DNA of 64,000 nucleotides from Brevibacillus sp. (GCA_017656235.1 JACDOF010000008.1:87036-151035); one strand, 5' to 3'. Numbered from the stretch's first letter, positions 49,241 through 58,619 are shown. Notes: generated by a model not told the origin, from the letters alone. Translations and numbers: made by a program.

Positions 49241-50995
49241 GTGGCAAAAGGGAAAATCATCGTTGTCGGCGGCGGCCTGGCAGGGCTGATGGCGACAATC
49301 AAAGCAGCAGAAAAAGGTGTGCCTGTCGATCTGTTCTCCCTTGTACCGGTGAAGCGTTCTCACTCCGTCTGTGCGCAGGGCGGCATCAACGGTGCCGTCA
49401 ATACAAAAGGAGAAGGCGACTCGACGTGGGAACACTTTGACGATACGATTTACGGCGGGGATTTCCTGGCCAACCAGCCGCCGGTTAAAGCAATGTGCGA
49501 CGCCGCTCCCGGCATTATCTACATGCTGGACCGGATGGGCGTCATGTTTAACCGCACGTCTGAAGGGCTGCTTGACTTCCGCCGCTTTGGGGGCACCAAG
49601 CATCACCGCACGGCGTTTGCCGGCGCGACGACTGGTCAGCAGCTCCTGTACGCGCTGGATGAGCAGGTCCGCCGCTATGAAGTGGAAGGTTTGGTCACCA
49701 AGTACGAATACTTTGACTTCCTCGGAGCCGTTCTTGACGATGCCGGTGTCTGCCGGGGAATTGTCGCGCAAAACATGCGTACCAGTGAGATCGCCGCATA
49801 TGCCGCTGACGCGGTCATCCTGGCGACGGGCGGACCGGGTATTATCTTTGGCAAGTCGACCAACTCGATGATCAATACCGGTACGGCTGCTTCGGCAGCA
49901 TATCAACAGGGCGTCATTTACGCCAACGGGGAGTTTATTCAGATTCACCCGACGGCCATTCCGGGTGACGACAAACTGCGGCTGATGTCCGAGTCGGCAC
50001 GCGGGGAAGGCGGCCGCATCTGGACCTATCGCGACGGGAAACCGTGGTATTTCCTCGAAGAAAAGTACCCGGCGTACGGAAACCTGGTGCCGCGTGACAT
50101 CGCGACACGGGAAATCTTCCATGTCTGCGTCGACCTGAAGCTGGGGATCAACGGCGAGAACATGGTTTACCTCGACCTGTCGCACAAGGATCCGAAAGAA
50201 CTGGACGTCAAACTGGGCGGGATTATCGAAATCTATGAGAAGTTCATGGGGGACGACCCGCGCAAGGTGCCGATGAAGATCTTCCCGGCTGTACACTACT
50301 CGATGGGCGGCATGTGGGTCGACTACAATCAGATGACCAACATCCCCGGGCTGTTCGCTGCCGGTGAATGCGACTACTCGCAGCACGGCGCAAACCGTCT
50401 GGGAGCCAACTCGCTCCTCTCCTCGATCTACGGCGGAATGGTCGCCGGCCCGAAAGCGATCGAGTACATCAACGGTCTGGACAAATCGTCGGCAGACCTG
50501 CCGAGCACGCTGTTTGAAGGATACGTAAAGAAAGAGCAGGAGAAATTCGACAACATTCTCAAGATGGACGGTACGGAAAACGCCTACGTGCTCCATCGCG
50601 AACTGGGCGAGTGGATGACAGACAATGTCACCGTGGTGCGTTACAACGACCGTCTGAAGAAGACCGACGAAAAGATCCAGGAACTGATGGAGCGCTGGAA
50701 AAAGATCAACATCAACGATACGCAGCGCTGGAGCAACTCTGGTGCGCAGTTTACCCGCCACCTGTGGAACATGCTGATTCTCGCCCGGGTCATTACGATT
50801 GGGGCGCTGATGCGCAATGAAAGCCGCGGTGCCCACTACAAACCGGAGTTCCCGGAACGCGATGACGAGAACTTCCTGAAAACGACAATGGCCAGGTTTA
50901 ATCCGGAAACACTGGCTCCTGACATTTACTACGAAGATGTGGATATTTCGCTGATTCCGCCGCGGAAGCGCGACTACAGCAAAAACAAATCGTAA
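49241..50995 (+). CDS. sdhA: succinate dehydrogenase flavoprotein subunit
   Basis: IIVVGGGLAGLMATIKAAEKG; HSVCAQGGINGAVNTKGEGDS. Confidence 0.96.
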   Translation: MAKGKIIVVGGGLAGLMATIKAAEKGVPVDLFSLVPVKRSHSVCAQGGINGAVNTKGEGDSTWEHFDDTIYGGDFLANQPPVKAMCDAAPGIIYMLDRMGVMFNRTSEGLLDFRRFGGTKHHRTAFAGATTGQQLLYALDEQVRRYEVEGLVTKYEYFDFLGAVLDDAGVCRGIVAQNMRTSEIAAYAADAVILATGGPGIIFGKSTNSMINTGTAASAAYQQGVIYANGEFIQIHPTAIPGDDKLRLMSESARGEGGRIWTYRDGKPWYFLEEKYPAYGNLVPRDIATREIFHVCVDLKLGINGENMVYLDLSHKDPKELDVKLGGIIEIYEKFMGDDPRKVPMKIFPAVHYSMGGMWVDYNQMTNIPGLFAAGECDYSQHGANRLGANSLLSSIYGGMVAGPKAIEYINGLDKSSADLPSTLFEGYVKKEQEKFDNILKMDGTENAYVLHRELGEWMTDNVTVVRYNDRLKKTDEKIQELMERWKKININDTQRWSNSGAQFTRHLWNMLILARVITIGALMRNESRGAHYKPEFPERDDENFLKTTMARFNPETLAPDIYYEDVDISLIPPRKRDYSKNKS

Positions 50996-51012
50996 AGGGG
51001 AGGGAATAGACG

Positions 51013-51762
51013 ATGGCTGACAAGTATGTCCACCTGATTATCACCCGTCAGGACAGTCCTGACAGTACACCGTACAAGGAAGAGTTCAAGATTCCCTACC
51101 GTCCCAACATGAATGTGATTTCCGCGCTGATGGAGATTCAGCGAAATCCCGTCAACGCAGAAGGGCAAAAAACCAAACCGGTACAATGGGAGTCCAACTG
51201 TTTGGAAGAGGTGTGCGGTGCCTGCTCGATGGTCATCAACGGAAAACCGCGTCAGGCCTGTACCGCACTGATCGATAAACTGGAGCAGCCGATCCGGCTG
51301 GCGCCGATGAGCACCTTCCCGGTGATGCGCGACCTGTCGGTTGACCGCAGCCGCATGTTTGACGCACTGAAGCGTGTCAAGGCGTGGATTCCAATCGATG
51401 GTACCTACGATCTGGGACCGGGTCCGCGGATGCCGGAAGTGGATCGCCAGTGGGCGTATGAGCTTTCCAAGTGCATGACCTGTGGCGTATGCCTGGAAGC
51501 TTGCCCCAATGTAAACGAAAAATCTCCGTTTATCGGACCGTTTGCGATTTCGCAGGTTCGCCTGTTTAACGAACATCCAACCGGAAAGATGAACAAACAC
51601 GAACGCCTGGAAGCGCTGATGGAGGAAGGCGGCATTGCCGACTGCGGCAACTCGCAAAACTGCGTGCAGTCCTGTCCGAAAGGCATCCCGCTGACAACTT
51701 CCATCGCCCACATGAACCGGGAGACGACCAGGCACGCGATCAAATCGTTTTTCTTCTCCTGA
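51013..51762 (+). CDS. sdhB: succinate dehydrogenase iron-sulfur subunit
   Basis: ESNCLEEVCGACSMVINGKPRQAC; SKCMTCGVCLEACPNV; NCVQSCPKGIPL. Confidence 0.96.
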   Translation: MADKYVHLIITRQDSPDSTPYKEEFKIPYRPNMNVISALMEIQRNPVNAEGQKTKPVQWESNCLEEVCGACSMVINGKPRQACTALIDKLEQPIRLAPMSTFPVMRDLSVDRSRMFDALKRVKAWIPIDGTYDLGPGPRMPEVDRQWAYELSKCMTCGVCLEACPNVNEKSPFIGPFAISQVRLFNEHPTGKMNKHERLEALMEEGGIADCGNSQNCVQSCPKGIPLTTSIAHMNRETTRHAIKSFFFS

Positions 51763-51774
51763 TGGCAAACAGAC

Positions 51775-51812
51775 AACTCCGATCGGTGCTGCTACCGATT
51801 GGAGTTTTTTTT
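51775..51812 (+). terminator. intrinsic terminator after sdhB
   Basis: AACTCCGATCGGT-GCTGCT-ACCGATTGGAGTT then TTTTTT. Confidence 0.88.
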
Positions 51813-51897
51813 GTTTTCGTATGCGCTGAATAGGGTCAACTCCTGGATGGAAAACTATTGTAGATGAAGATATGACCTGTGCAGGAGGAGACCAACA

Positions 51898-54800
51898 TTG
51901 AAGAAGCATCTGGTTTGTTACGGACTGGCATTATCCGTATTTTTTTTTCCTTTCTCGCTTCAACTGAACAGCTATGTCGAACAAAAAGGGAAGGATGTGG
52001 CCGGAACCGGCCGTCAAGCGGAAGAGTGGCGGACGAGGGTGCTGAACGATCTCGTGCAGGCCGCATCCGCCGAGGAACCATTCCCGTCTGCTTCTCCCTT
52101 TGGTCAGGCGGGAGCAGAGCAGGGCAGAGGAAAGCACAGCGTATCTCCTGATGGAGCGGATGAATGGGCTGAAGTAAGCCAGGTGATTGTCGGTGAGAAG
52201 CTGCCGCAGGGGCCCGTCTCCACCCTTGAGATGATTGAAGCGACCAAGGCGTGGGAAGAAGCCGGAATCAAAGGAGAAGGAATGTTGATATCGATCATCG
52301 ATACGGGGATTAATCCCGCGCATCCGGATCTGCCCAAGCCGCGCGACACGCAGGCTGCCCGGCGCAAAACCGGTTCCACCGCCAAAGTCATCCCCGGGTA
52401 CAACTGGGCGGACCGGAACCAGGTGACAAAAGATGTCGGTGAGTCACAGCATGGGATGCATGTGGCGGGAATCGCTGCCGCCAACGGCAAAGTAAAGGGC
52501 GTGGCTCCGGAAGCGCAGTTGTTGAGCGAAAAAGTGTTCAGCAACTACCAGGGTGAGGTTTCCGGGCTAAGTGAATCGATTTTGTTCGCGATTAACGATT
52601 CGATCGAGAAGAAAGCGGACGTGATCAACCTAAGCCTCGGTTCCCCGGCAGGGTATGTCGACCAGCTCAGCGTGGAGCAGCAAGCGATCAAGCGGGCTGT
52701 TGACCACGGCGTCATCGTCGTGGCCGCCGCCGGGAATGACGGATACTTTGGCAGCGACAAGGTGAAACAGGAAAATCCTGATGTGGCGATGATCGGGTCA
52801 CCGGGGGTGGCGCCAGATGCGCTGTCGGTTGCCTCGGTCAACGCCACGACAATGGCAGGGGTCAGTTTTCGTGTGTGGGGTGTTGCTGGACTGGAACGGG
52901 TTGTCTACCTGCCGGCTCGCCCTGCAGAAGGTGTGCCGGTAAACCCGGTACAGGCATTGGCTGCCCCCAAGGAACTTGTCTACGTAGGAAAGGGAACGAA
53001 AGAAGATTACCAGGTACAGGTGAAGAACAAGCTGGTGCTGATCGAGCGCGGGAGCATTTCTTTTGATGAAAAACTGCGGCTGGCTCGGGAAGCGGGCGCA
53101 GTGGGAGCAATCGTATACAACAACGAACCCGGTCCAATGCTGATGAGTGCCAATGAAGCGAGACAATTCCCCGCTGTGACCATCCTGAAGTCGACCGGCG
53201 AAGCGTTAGCCGCTCAATTGAAACAAGGGAAAACGATACAGGTTCAGTTTGATGGCGAGTATGCGCAAAACGGACTGCCGTATCCCAACGGCGGCACCAT
53301 TTCTGCCTTTTCTTCCTGGGGACCTGCCCCGGATCTTCAGTTTAAACCGGAGATTGCTGCACCAGGGGGCGGGATATTGTCCACCGTGATGCAGCATGAT
53401 TACGCTGTCAAAAGCGGTACCTCGATGGCTACTCCCCATGTGGCCGGGGGGATGGCACTGCTGAAACAAGCATATCAGAAGATGGGGCGCAGGCTGGAAG
53501 GGAGGGACTTGGTGGAAACACTAAAAGCGGTGGTGATGAACACGGCCCAGCCCATTCTCGATCCGCGGGATATCGCAGCCACTTCCAGCGAAGGAAGGAA
53601 AGGTCCCTATCCTTATTCTCCGCGTGTACAGGGAGCAGGATTGATGCAGGTGGCCAAAGCGATCAGAACGCCGGTTCTGATCACCGATGCCAAGGGGAAA
53701 GCAGGCGTTTCGCTGGGGGAAATCGGACGCAGTACAACTTTTTCTCTCTACGTGGACAACCGTTTTGGCCAAGAACCGCTTACCTACAAGATGAAGGACG
53801 CCTATGGCGTCCTGACCGACTTCTGTCGGGACGGGATCAATTATCTGACTTCTGTTCCGCTGCAGGGAGCCAAGCTCAGCTTTTCACCGGACAAGGTGAC
53901 GGTTGCTCCAGGCAAGCGGCAGGAAGTCAAAGTGACGTTGAGTATTCCGGAAAGCGCGCCGCGCAACATCTTCAGCGAAGGATTCATTGCCTTTGTGCCG
54001 GAGGATGAGGCATTGCCGGTTCTCCACGTGCCCTTTTTCGGCTTTTACGGGGATTGGGAGGAACCGCGGGTCATGGACGCACCGATGTGGCAGGCAGAAA
54101 GCCAGGAGAAGCGCACAGGGGTCAAGACCACGTGGTACCATGACAAGCAGAACGACAAAAAGAAATACCGCGATTACCTTGGTGTCACCGGGGTGGATGA
54201 AAACGGTCGGGTAAAGGTCGATCCGGACAAGATCGCTTTCTCACCCAATGGTGACGGACATTATGATGTCGCTTCCCCGTCGGTTACGTTTTTGCGGCAT
54301 GCCCGGCAAGTCTCGATTGATGTGGTCGATTCCTCAGGGAAAGTCGTCCGTTCGCTTGTGCGCGACGAGAAGGTGAGCAAATACGATCAGTCCAAACTGG
54401 GCATTCCCTACTACTACACCGAGAAGGAGGAGTGGGCTTGGGACGGCACTGCTTATTCAGCTCAGACAGGCACGTACGTGCAGGTTCCGGATGGCGCCTA
54501 TCGTTTTGTCGTCAGGGCCAAGAGTGGGGGAAAGAATGCCCACTGGCAGACGATCAGTCTTCCTGTTCGGGTGGACAGGCAGGCACCTCGGGTACAGGCA
54601 TCTCTTGACGGCAGCCGCCTGCGGTGGAACAGCCGCGACGGCGATGTGCAGGGCTATTTGTTATATGTGGAGGGCAAAAAAACAGGCGGTCCGTTTTCCG
54701 CCTCTGTCACCAGCACGATGATCTCCCAGCCGCATCGCGCGGTGACGCTGGTCGCCTACGATTACGCGGGCAACATTACGGTTGTTCCGGTAAACGGGCA

Positions 54801-55707
54801 GAGCGATACGGTGCCGCCGTACATCCAGTTTCCCGACGATTTGTTTGAACAGGTGGTGGTACGCAATCAGCCATATGTGGCCATACGCGGACGGATTGGC
54901 GGCGAGGATATGGTGGATCGGGTAAAGCTGTCCATCCACGGACAGCCGGTGCCAGTGCAGGTGGACGGCAGCTTTGAGACCATTCTGCACCTTGGGGAAG
55001 GACTCCATTACGTTACCTACAGCGCAACCGACGTGTACGGCAACAACCGGCAGTTTACGCAGCGGATCATCATCGATCAGACACCGCCGGAACTGACGAT
55101 CACCAACGACGGCACGGAACAGGCCTGGATTGACCCTGCGACCCGCAGAGCGGTGCTGCCCATTCGCTTCCGATACCGCGACCAGACGTTTAAGGGCAGT
55201 GTCAGCATCAACGGTCAGATGATTGCCAACTGGGAGGAAGAGCAGCTGGACGTTCCCGTAGAGCGCAGCTTTTCCCATCTGGTGACACTGCCCCAGGGAG
55301 AGAACCGGATATTGGTGGAAGGATGGGATGAAGCCGGCAATCTGACGGTGAAACGATTGACTGTCACGCTGGATGTGTCAGCCGACAGCCTGGTTCTCAA
55401 GCAGGATGAACAGCGAGTGGTTTATACAGCCAAGCAGGCTCCTCCACTGTCCATCAGGTTGGCGCAGGAGGAGTTTCAAGCAGCAGCTGGAGAAGCGGTT
55501 ACCGTAACCGGCCTGGTCAGCGGAATCGGTCCGTTCAAGGTGCAGGTCGGATACACTGGACAGCAGTTGGAAGCGGATGTGAACGATCTCGGACAGTTTC
55601 GCTGTGCTCTCCCCAACGTCGCGGCAGGCAAAGGGAAACTGAGCGTGGTTGTCACCGATGCTTTGGGGCGAGAAAACAAAATCGAGACACGAGTGATCGG
55701 CAGGTAA
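51898..55707 (+). CDS. secreted S8 (subtilase) serine protease with PA domain and C-terminal Ig/Fn3-like repeats
   Basis: TTG start with RBS; signal peptide; IIDTGINPAHPDL (Asp), HGMHVAGIAAANG (His), SGTSMATPHVAGGMALLKQ (Ser); PA-domain-like insert; tandem beta domains. Confidence 0.93.
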   Translation: MKKHLVCYGLALSVFFFPFSLQLNSYVEQKGKDVAGTGRQAEEWRTRVLNDLVQAASAEEPFPSASPFGQAGAEQGRGKHSVSPDGADEWAEVSQVIVGEKLPQGPVSTLEMIEATKAWEEAGIKGEGMLISIIDTGINPAHPDLPKPRDTQAARRKTGSTAKVIPGYNWADRNQVTKDVGESQHGMHVAGIAAANGKVKGVAPEAQLLSEKVFSNYQGEVSGLSESILFAINDSIEKKADVINLSLGSPAGYVDQLSVEQQAIKRAVDHGVIVVAAAGNDGYFGSDKVKQENPDVAMIGSPGVAPDALSVASVNATTMAGVSFRVWGVAGLERVVYLPARPAEGVPVNPVQALAAPKELVYVGKGTKEDYQVQVKNKLVLIERGSISFDEKLRLAREAGAVGAIVYNNEPGPMLMSANEARQFPAVTILKSTGEALAAQLKQGKTIQVQFDGEYAQNGLPYPNGGTISAFSSWGPAPDLQFKPEIAAPGGGILSTVMQHDYAVKSGTSMATPHVAGGMALLKQAYQKMGRRLEGRDLVETLKAVVMNTAQPILDPRDIAATSSEGRKGPYPYSPRVQGAGLMQVAKAIRTPVLITDAKGKAGVSLGEIGRSTTFSLYVDNRFGQEPLTYKMKDAYGVLTDFCRDGINYLTSVPLQGAKLSFSPDKVTVAPGKRQEVKVTLSIPESAPRNIFSEGFIAFVPEDEALPVLHVPFFGFYGDWEEPRVMDAPMWQAESQEKRTGVKTTWYHDKQNDKKKYRDYLGVTGVDENGRVKVDPDKIAFSPNGDGHYDVASPSVTFLRHARQVSIDVVDSSGKVVRSLVRDEKVSKYDQSKLGIPYYYTEKEEWAWDGTAYSAQTGTYVQVPDGAYRFVVRAKSGGKNAHWQTISLPVRVDRQAPRVQASLDGSRLRWNSRDGDVQGYLLYVEGKKTGGPFSASVTSTMISQPHRAVTLVAYDYAGNITVVPVNGQSDTVPPYIQFPDDLFEQVVVRNQPYVAIRGRIGGEDMVDRVKLSIHGQPVPVQVDGSFETILHLGEGLHYVTYSATDVYGNNRQFTQRIIIDQTPPELTITNDGTEQAWIDPATRRAVLPIRFRYRDQTFKGSVSINGQMIANWEEEQLDVPVERSFSHLVTLPQGENRILVEGWDEAGNLTVKRLTVTLDVSADSLVLKQDEQRVVYTAKQAPPLSIRLAQEEFQAAAGEAVTVTGLVSGIGPFKVQVGYTGQQLEADVNDLGQFRCALPNVAAGKGKLSVVVTDALGRENKIETRVIGR

Positions 55708-55736
55708 AGGGAAAGGTGAGGGATGGAGTAAAAAGC

Positions 55737-56111
55737 ATGTTTTATCACGGGATCAACCGGGAATATGTATACAAGTATTTTCCCGTCTTGTCGGCACGCA
55801 GAAGCGTTTCTCAGAAAAACGACACACAGTTGGCGGATCGACGCCATCTGCTGGAGCTGATTGGGCTTGAGCCGATTCATCTCCTTGAGGCCGATGCCGA
55901 TTTTCCGCCGCAGCGCTGTATTAAGGAATGCTTGGCGTATGGAGACACTGTCTTCGCTTTTCAGACGTTGGATCTCCCTTTCTGGCAGTTGAGCCGCAGG
56001 GAAATTGGCATACCCGTACTTGATTTGCGCCGTGCTGCTGCTGTTTACACCAGATGTGCCGATCAAAGTCTGCGTGACTTGTTTCAAGGCGTCCCGATCT
56101 ATATGCTCTGA
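55737..56111 (+). CDS. hypothetical protein
   Basis: Only sizeable plausible ORF between subtilase and cheX-like gene; no recognised domain. Confidence 0.45.
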   Translation: MFYHGINREYVYKYFPVLSARRSVSQKNDTQLADRRHLLELIGLEPIHLLEADADFPPQRCIKECLAYGDTVFAFQTLDLPFWQLSRREIGIPVLDLRRAAAVYTRCADQSLRDLFQGVPIYML

Positions 56112-56171
56112 GGTGAAGGCAGGAGGAGGTCGTCAGCGCTCAAAAAACGCGACGAAGGAGTTTTGGAACCA

Positions 56172-56630
56172 ATGAAGACTGAGTACATCACACCCTTTCT
56201 CGAATCAGCGGTGACCGTGATCGAACAGACATGCAATGTCGCCCCGCTGCGAGGAGATGTGGAAATGACGGAAGTCACCCTTCGCGACGAACACATCTGG
56301 ATTGTAATCGGACTGGCCGGTCAGTTAACCGGCGATGTCCTGTTCGGCATTCACAAGCAGGTGGCGTTGAAGATCGTTTCGGCGATGATGGGTGGCTTTC
56401 CGGTAACGTCGCTGGACGAGATGGGCAAGAGCGCCATCTCCGAATTGGGCAACATGATTTCCGGCAATGCCAGCATGCTGCTCTACAACCAGGGAATTCA
56501 GATTGACATTTCCCCGCCGCGATTGTATGACGAATCAGAGTTGCTGCCAATAAAAGGAAAGGCTATCAGCGTTCCGCTCGCACTGGGCGAGCTGGGGAGG
56601 CTGGATGTGCAGGTGAAGATTAGCGGGTAA
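56172..56630 (+). CDS. cheX: CheX-like chemotaxis phosphatase
   Basis: VIGLAGQLTGDVLFGIHKQVALKIVSAMMGG...DEMGKSAISELGNMISGNASMLL. Confidence 0.85.
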   Translation: MKTEYITPFLESAVTVIEQTCNVAPLRGDVEMTEVTLRDEHIWIVIGLAGQLTGDVLFGIHKQVALKIVSAMMGGFPVTSLDEMGKSAISELGNMISGNASMLLYNQGIQIDISPPRLYDESELLPIKGKAISVPLALGELGRLDVQVKISG

Positions 56631-56820
56631 GCATGGTCTCTGCCGCTCAATTGCCCACAAATATTGGACCTCCTGATGTCCGGGGTATCCCGTGGACAAG
56701 AAGGGGGTCTTTTGGTGTTATCGTCCCGCTGTACAAAAAGAAGTGGGGAAAGCGCTGGAACCCTACGCCCATTTTCTGAATAGGATGTAAGGCAATAGCC
56801 TAAAATCCTTGTCACTCCGG

Positions 56821-56849
56821 CACCACCACTACCCCTTGAACATAGGATA
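56821..56849 (+). promoter_or_regulatory. candidate sigma-K-type promoter of gerE
   Basis: CACC - 16 nt - CATAGGATA, fits -35 AC / -10 CATANNNTA. Confidence 0.5.
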
Positions 56850-56907
56850 AGGTGACTGTAATCCCTCAACCTTGTTCCTGTAGAGCCCACAAGGAGGGGT
56901 GGCACGA

Positions 56908-57114
56908 TTGAAGGGTAGCGACCAAACCAAACCATTGTTGACGAATCGCGAAAGAGAAGTGTTTGAGCTTTTGGTCCAAGACAAGACGACAAAAGAGATA
57001 GCCGGACAACTCTTCATTAGCGAAAAGACAGTACGAAATCACATAAGCAATGTGATGCATACCATTCGCGTATTAAAAAGAGGAGCGCACTCACGCTCCT
57101 GCCTTTTTTATTGA
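56908..57114 (+). pseudogene. gerE: gerE, interrupted (N-terminal ~51 codons intact; C-terminus replaced by prophage-derived sequence)
   Basis: KPLLTNREREVFELLVQDKTTKEIAGQLFISEKTVRNHISNVMH matches GerE almost to identity, then diverges to TIRVLKRGAHSRSCLFY-stop; downstream of sdhCAB as in Bacillus. Confidence 0.85.
57080..57112. terminator. intrinsic terminator at the prophage left boundary
   Basis: AGGAGCG-CACTCA-CGCTCCT then GCCTTTTTT. Confidence 0.75.
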
Positions 57115-57908
57115 TCGTTTTCGTCTGCGACTCCAAACAAAATTCCCAATCCTTCAGTTGCAGTAAAGTGATACCTTAACCCATTTCTCGTAGTGTTTGT
57201 GTTCAGTCCCATCAAGTCTTCCCCGCTGGTCAACCCAAGATCATCTAGTATGCCGCCGCGCTCTTCGACTGCCAGATCGGGGTTGGTTGCTACGATGAGG
57301 ACACCCATTGCAATAATGATGTCTGCCCCTGACTTGAACGTACCATCACCTGTCGCCATGATCATAACATCTCGCACGCTGCCGTCAGCCTTATTAACTG
57401 TTCCGACCAATGCAATATTATCGGTCAGCATGTATTGGAACGTATCTTGTGCCTCGCCTTCCTGAACGGTTATCTTGTCGATCGTGAAGCCCGCAGAGAC
57501 TTCTTGTGATGCCTTGTTGAAGGCTGCTCTAAACTCTTCTGGATTAATGCCAATCGTGCCAGGAATCTTACTATCTTCTGGCTTCGTCTCAGTATCCGCT
57601 GGCTTCGTTTCACTCTCCGCAGCACTCTGTTGCGGTTCGGTTTTTTCCTCTTTTTGGGTTGGTTGTGGATTTGAAACCGACTCCTGTTTGGTCTCAGATT
57701 CTGGAGCACTTGCAACTTGTTCTGGCTGTACTGGACTCGTTGATGCTGGTTGAGTATCCGTTTTCTGGCCGGTTACTGCAACGGCCAGTATGATTGCTGC
57801 CCATACAACACCCGCAGTTCTTCTTGGGTTGTCTAACTTCTTCCACTGAAATAGGATCATTATGTACGGGATGATCAACCACCCGATCACTTTCAGTACC
57901 TTCATCAT
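57108..57908 (-). CDS. membrane-anchored protein of unknown function, prophage boundary gene
   Basis: N-terminal two-TM segment, long Q/P/E/K/T-rich linker, C-terminal globular domain ending LGILFGVADENDQ. Confidence 0.75.
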   Translation of the reverse strand: MMKVLKVIGWLIIPYIMILFQWKKLDNPRRTAGVVWAAIILAVAVTGQKTDTQPASTSPVQPEQVASAPESETKQESVSNPQPTQKEEKTEPQQSAAESETKPADTETKPEDSKIPGTIGINPEEFRAAFNKASQEVSAGFTIDKITVQEGEAQDTFQYMLTDNIALVGTVNKADGSVRDVMIMATGDGTFKSGADIIIAMGVLIVATNPDLAVEERGGILDDLGLTSGEDLMGLNTNTTRNGLRYHFTATEGLGILFGVADENDQ

Positions 57909-58018
57909 TCTACCCCCATCCTATATTGGTATACCTATCATTATATAGCAATCACATGAAATATTTGGTCGGTTTTTCCGTCTTATTCTGACATTATTCG
58001 ACATGGTATGATCGCCGT

Positions 58019-58414
58019 ATGCAAGACTACAACATGAATCAGGCAGCAAGGAGACTGGGTAGAACGATTCGGCAGGCAAGGAGAAATAAACGTCTGTCGC
58101 AACAAGCAGCGAGTTCGTTGGCTGGTATCAGCCTCAGCCACTATAAAAATATTGAAGCTGGGCGTTCGATCCCAGGGTTATCGGTGCTTGACGCGATCAT
58201 CGGGGCCGTATCCGCAAATAGAGGGTGTCTATATTCTCTATACCTCCCCTTGCTAGTGACACCAGGACAGTGTTTGGAGTATTTGCTTTGGTGTTGGGAA
58301 CAAGGGCTGATCCGACAGGCTTACGCCGCCGCTGACAAGCTATACCACTTGACTAAAGAAGGAAAAATTTCTACGCGATCAGTTGACATAATTATTGTAT
58401 TTTTCGACAAATAG
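58019..58414 (+). CDS. XRE-family HTH regulator
   Basis: LGRTIRQARRNKRLSQQAASSLAGISLSHYKNIEAGRSIPGLSVLDAI HTH_3. Confidence 0.8.
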   Translation: MQDYNMNQAARRLGRTIRQARRNKRLSQQAASSLAGISLSHYKNIEAGRSIPGLSVLDAIIGAVSANRGCLYSLYLPLLVTPGQCLEYLLWCWEQGLIRQAYAAADKLYHLTKEGKISTRSVDIIIVFFDK

Positions 58415-58619
58415 CGAGATTCATAGTCGTTGCTTGTCGAAGTCTTGTCGAAATGGCTACTCCCTATGGAATCGTGTGTGACAATTCATGGCTATGAGAC
58501 GCGACAGTGACAGAAATATCTGTTATTTTTCTAGTATGACCTGTCAGTATTTGTCTTGCGGTAGGCGTATCGATGAGGGATAATAAGAACAAGTGTTCCT
58601 GTATCGGGGAGGGGTCACA

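Noticed and set aside
49094-50836. Antisense ORF (580 aa) opposite sdhA
   Set aside because: Sense strand encodes full-length SdhA; antisense product has no recognisable motif.
55476-56087. Minus-strand ORF of 203 aa at the 3' end of the subtilase gene
   Set aside because: Mostly antisense to the subtilase C-terminus and the 55737 ORF; no motif.
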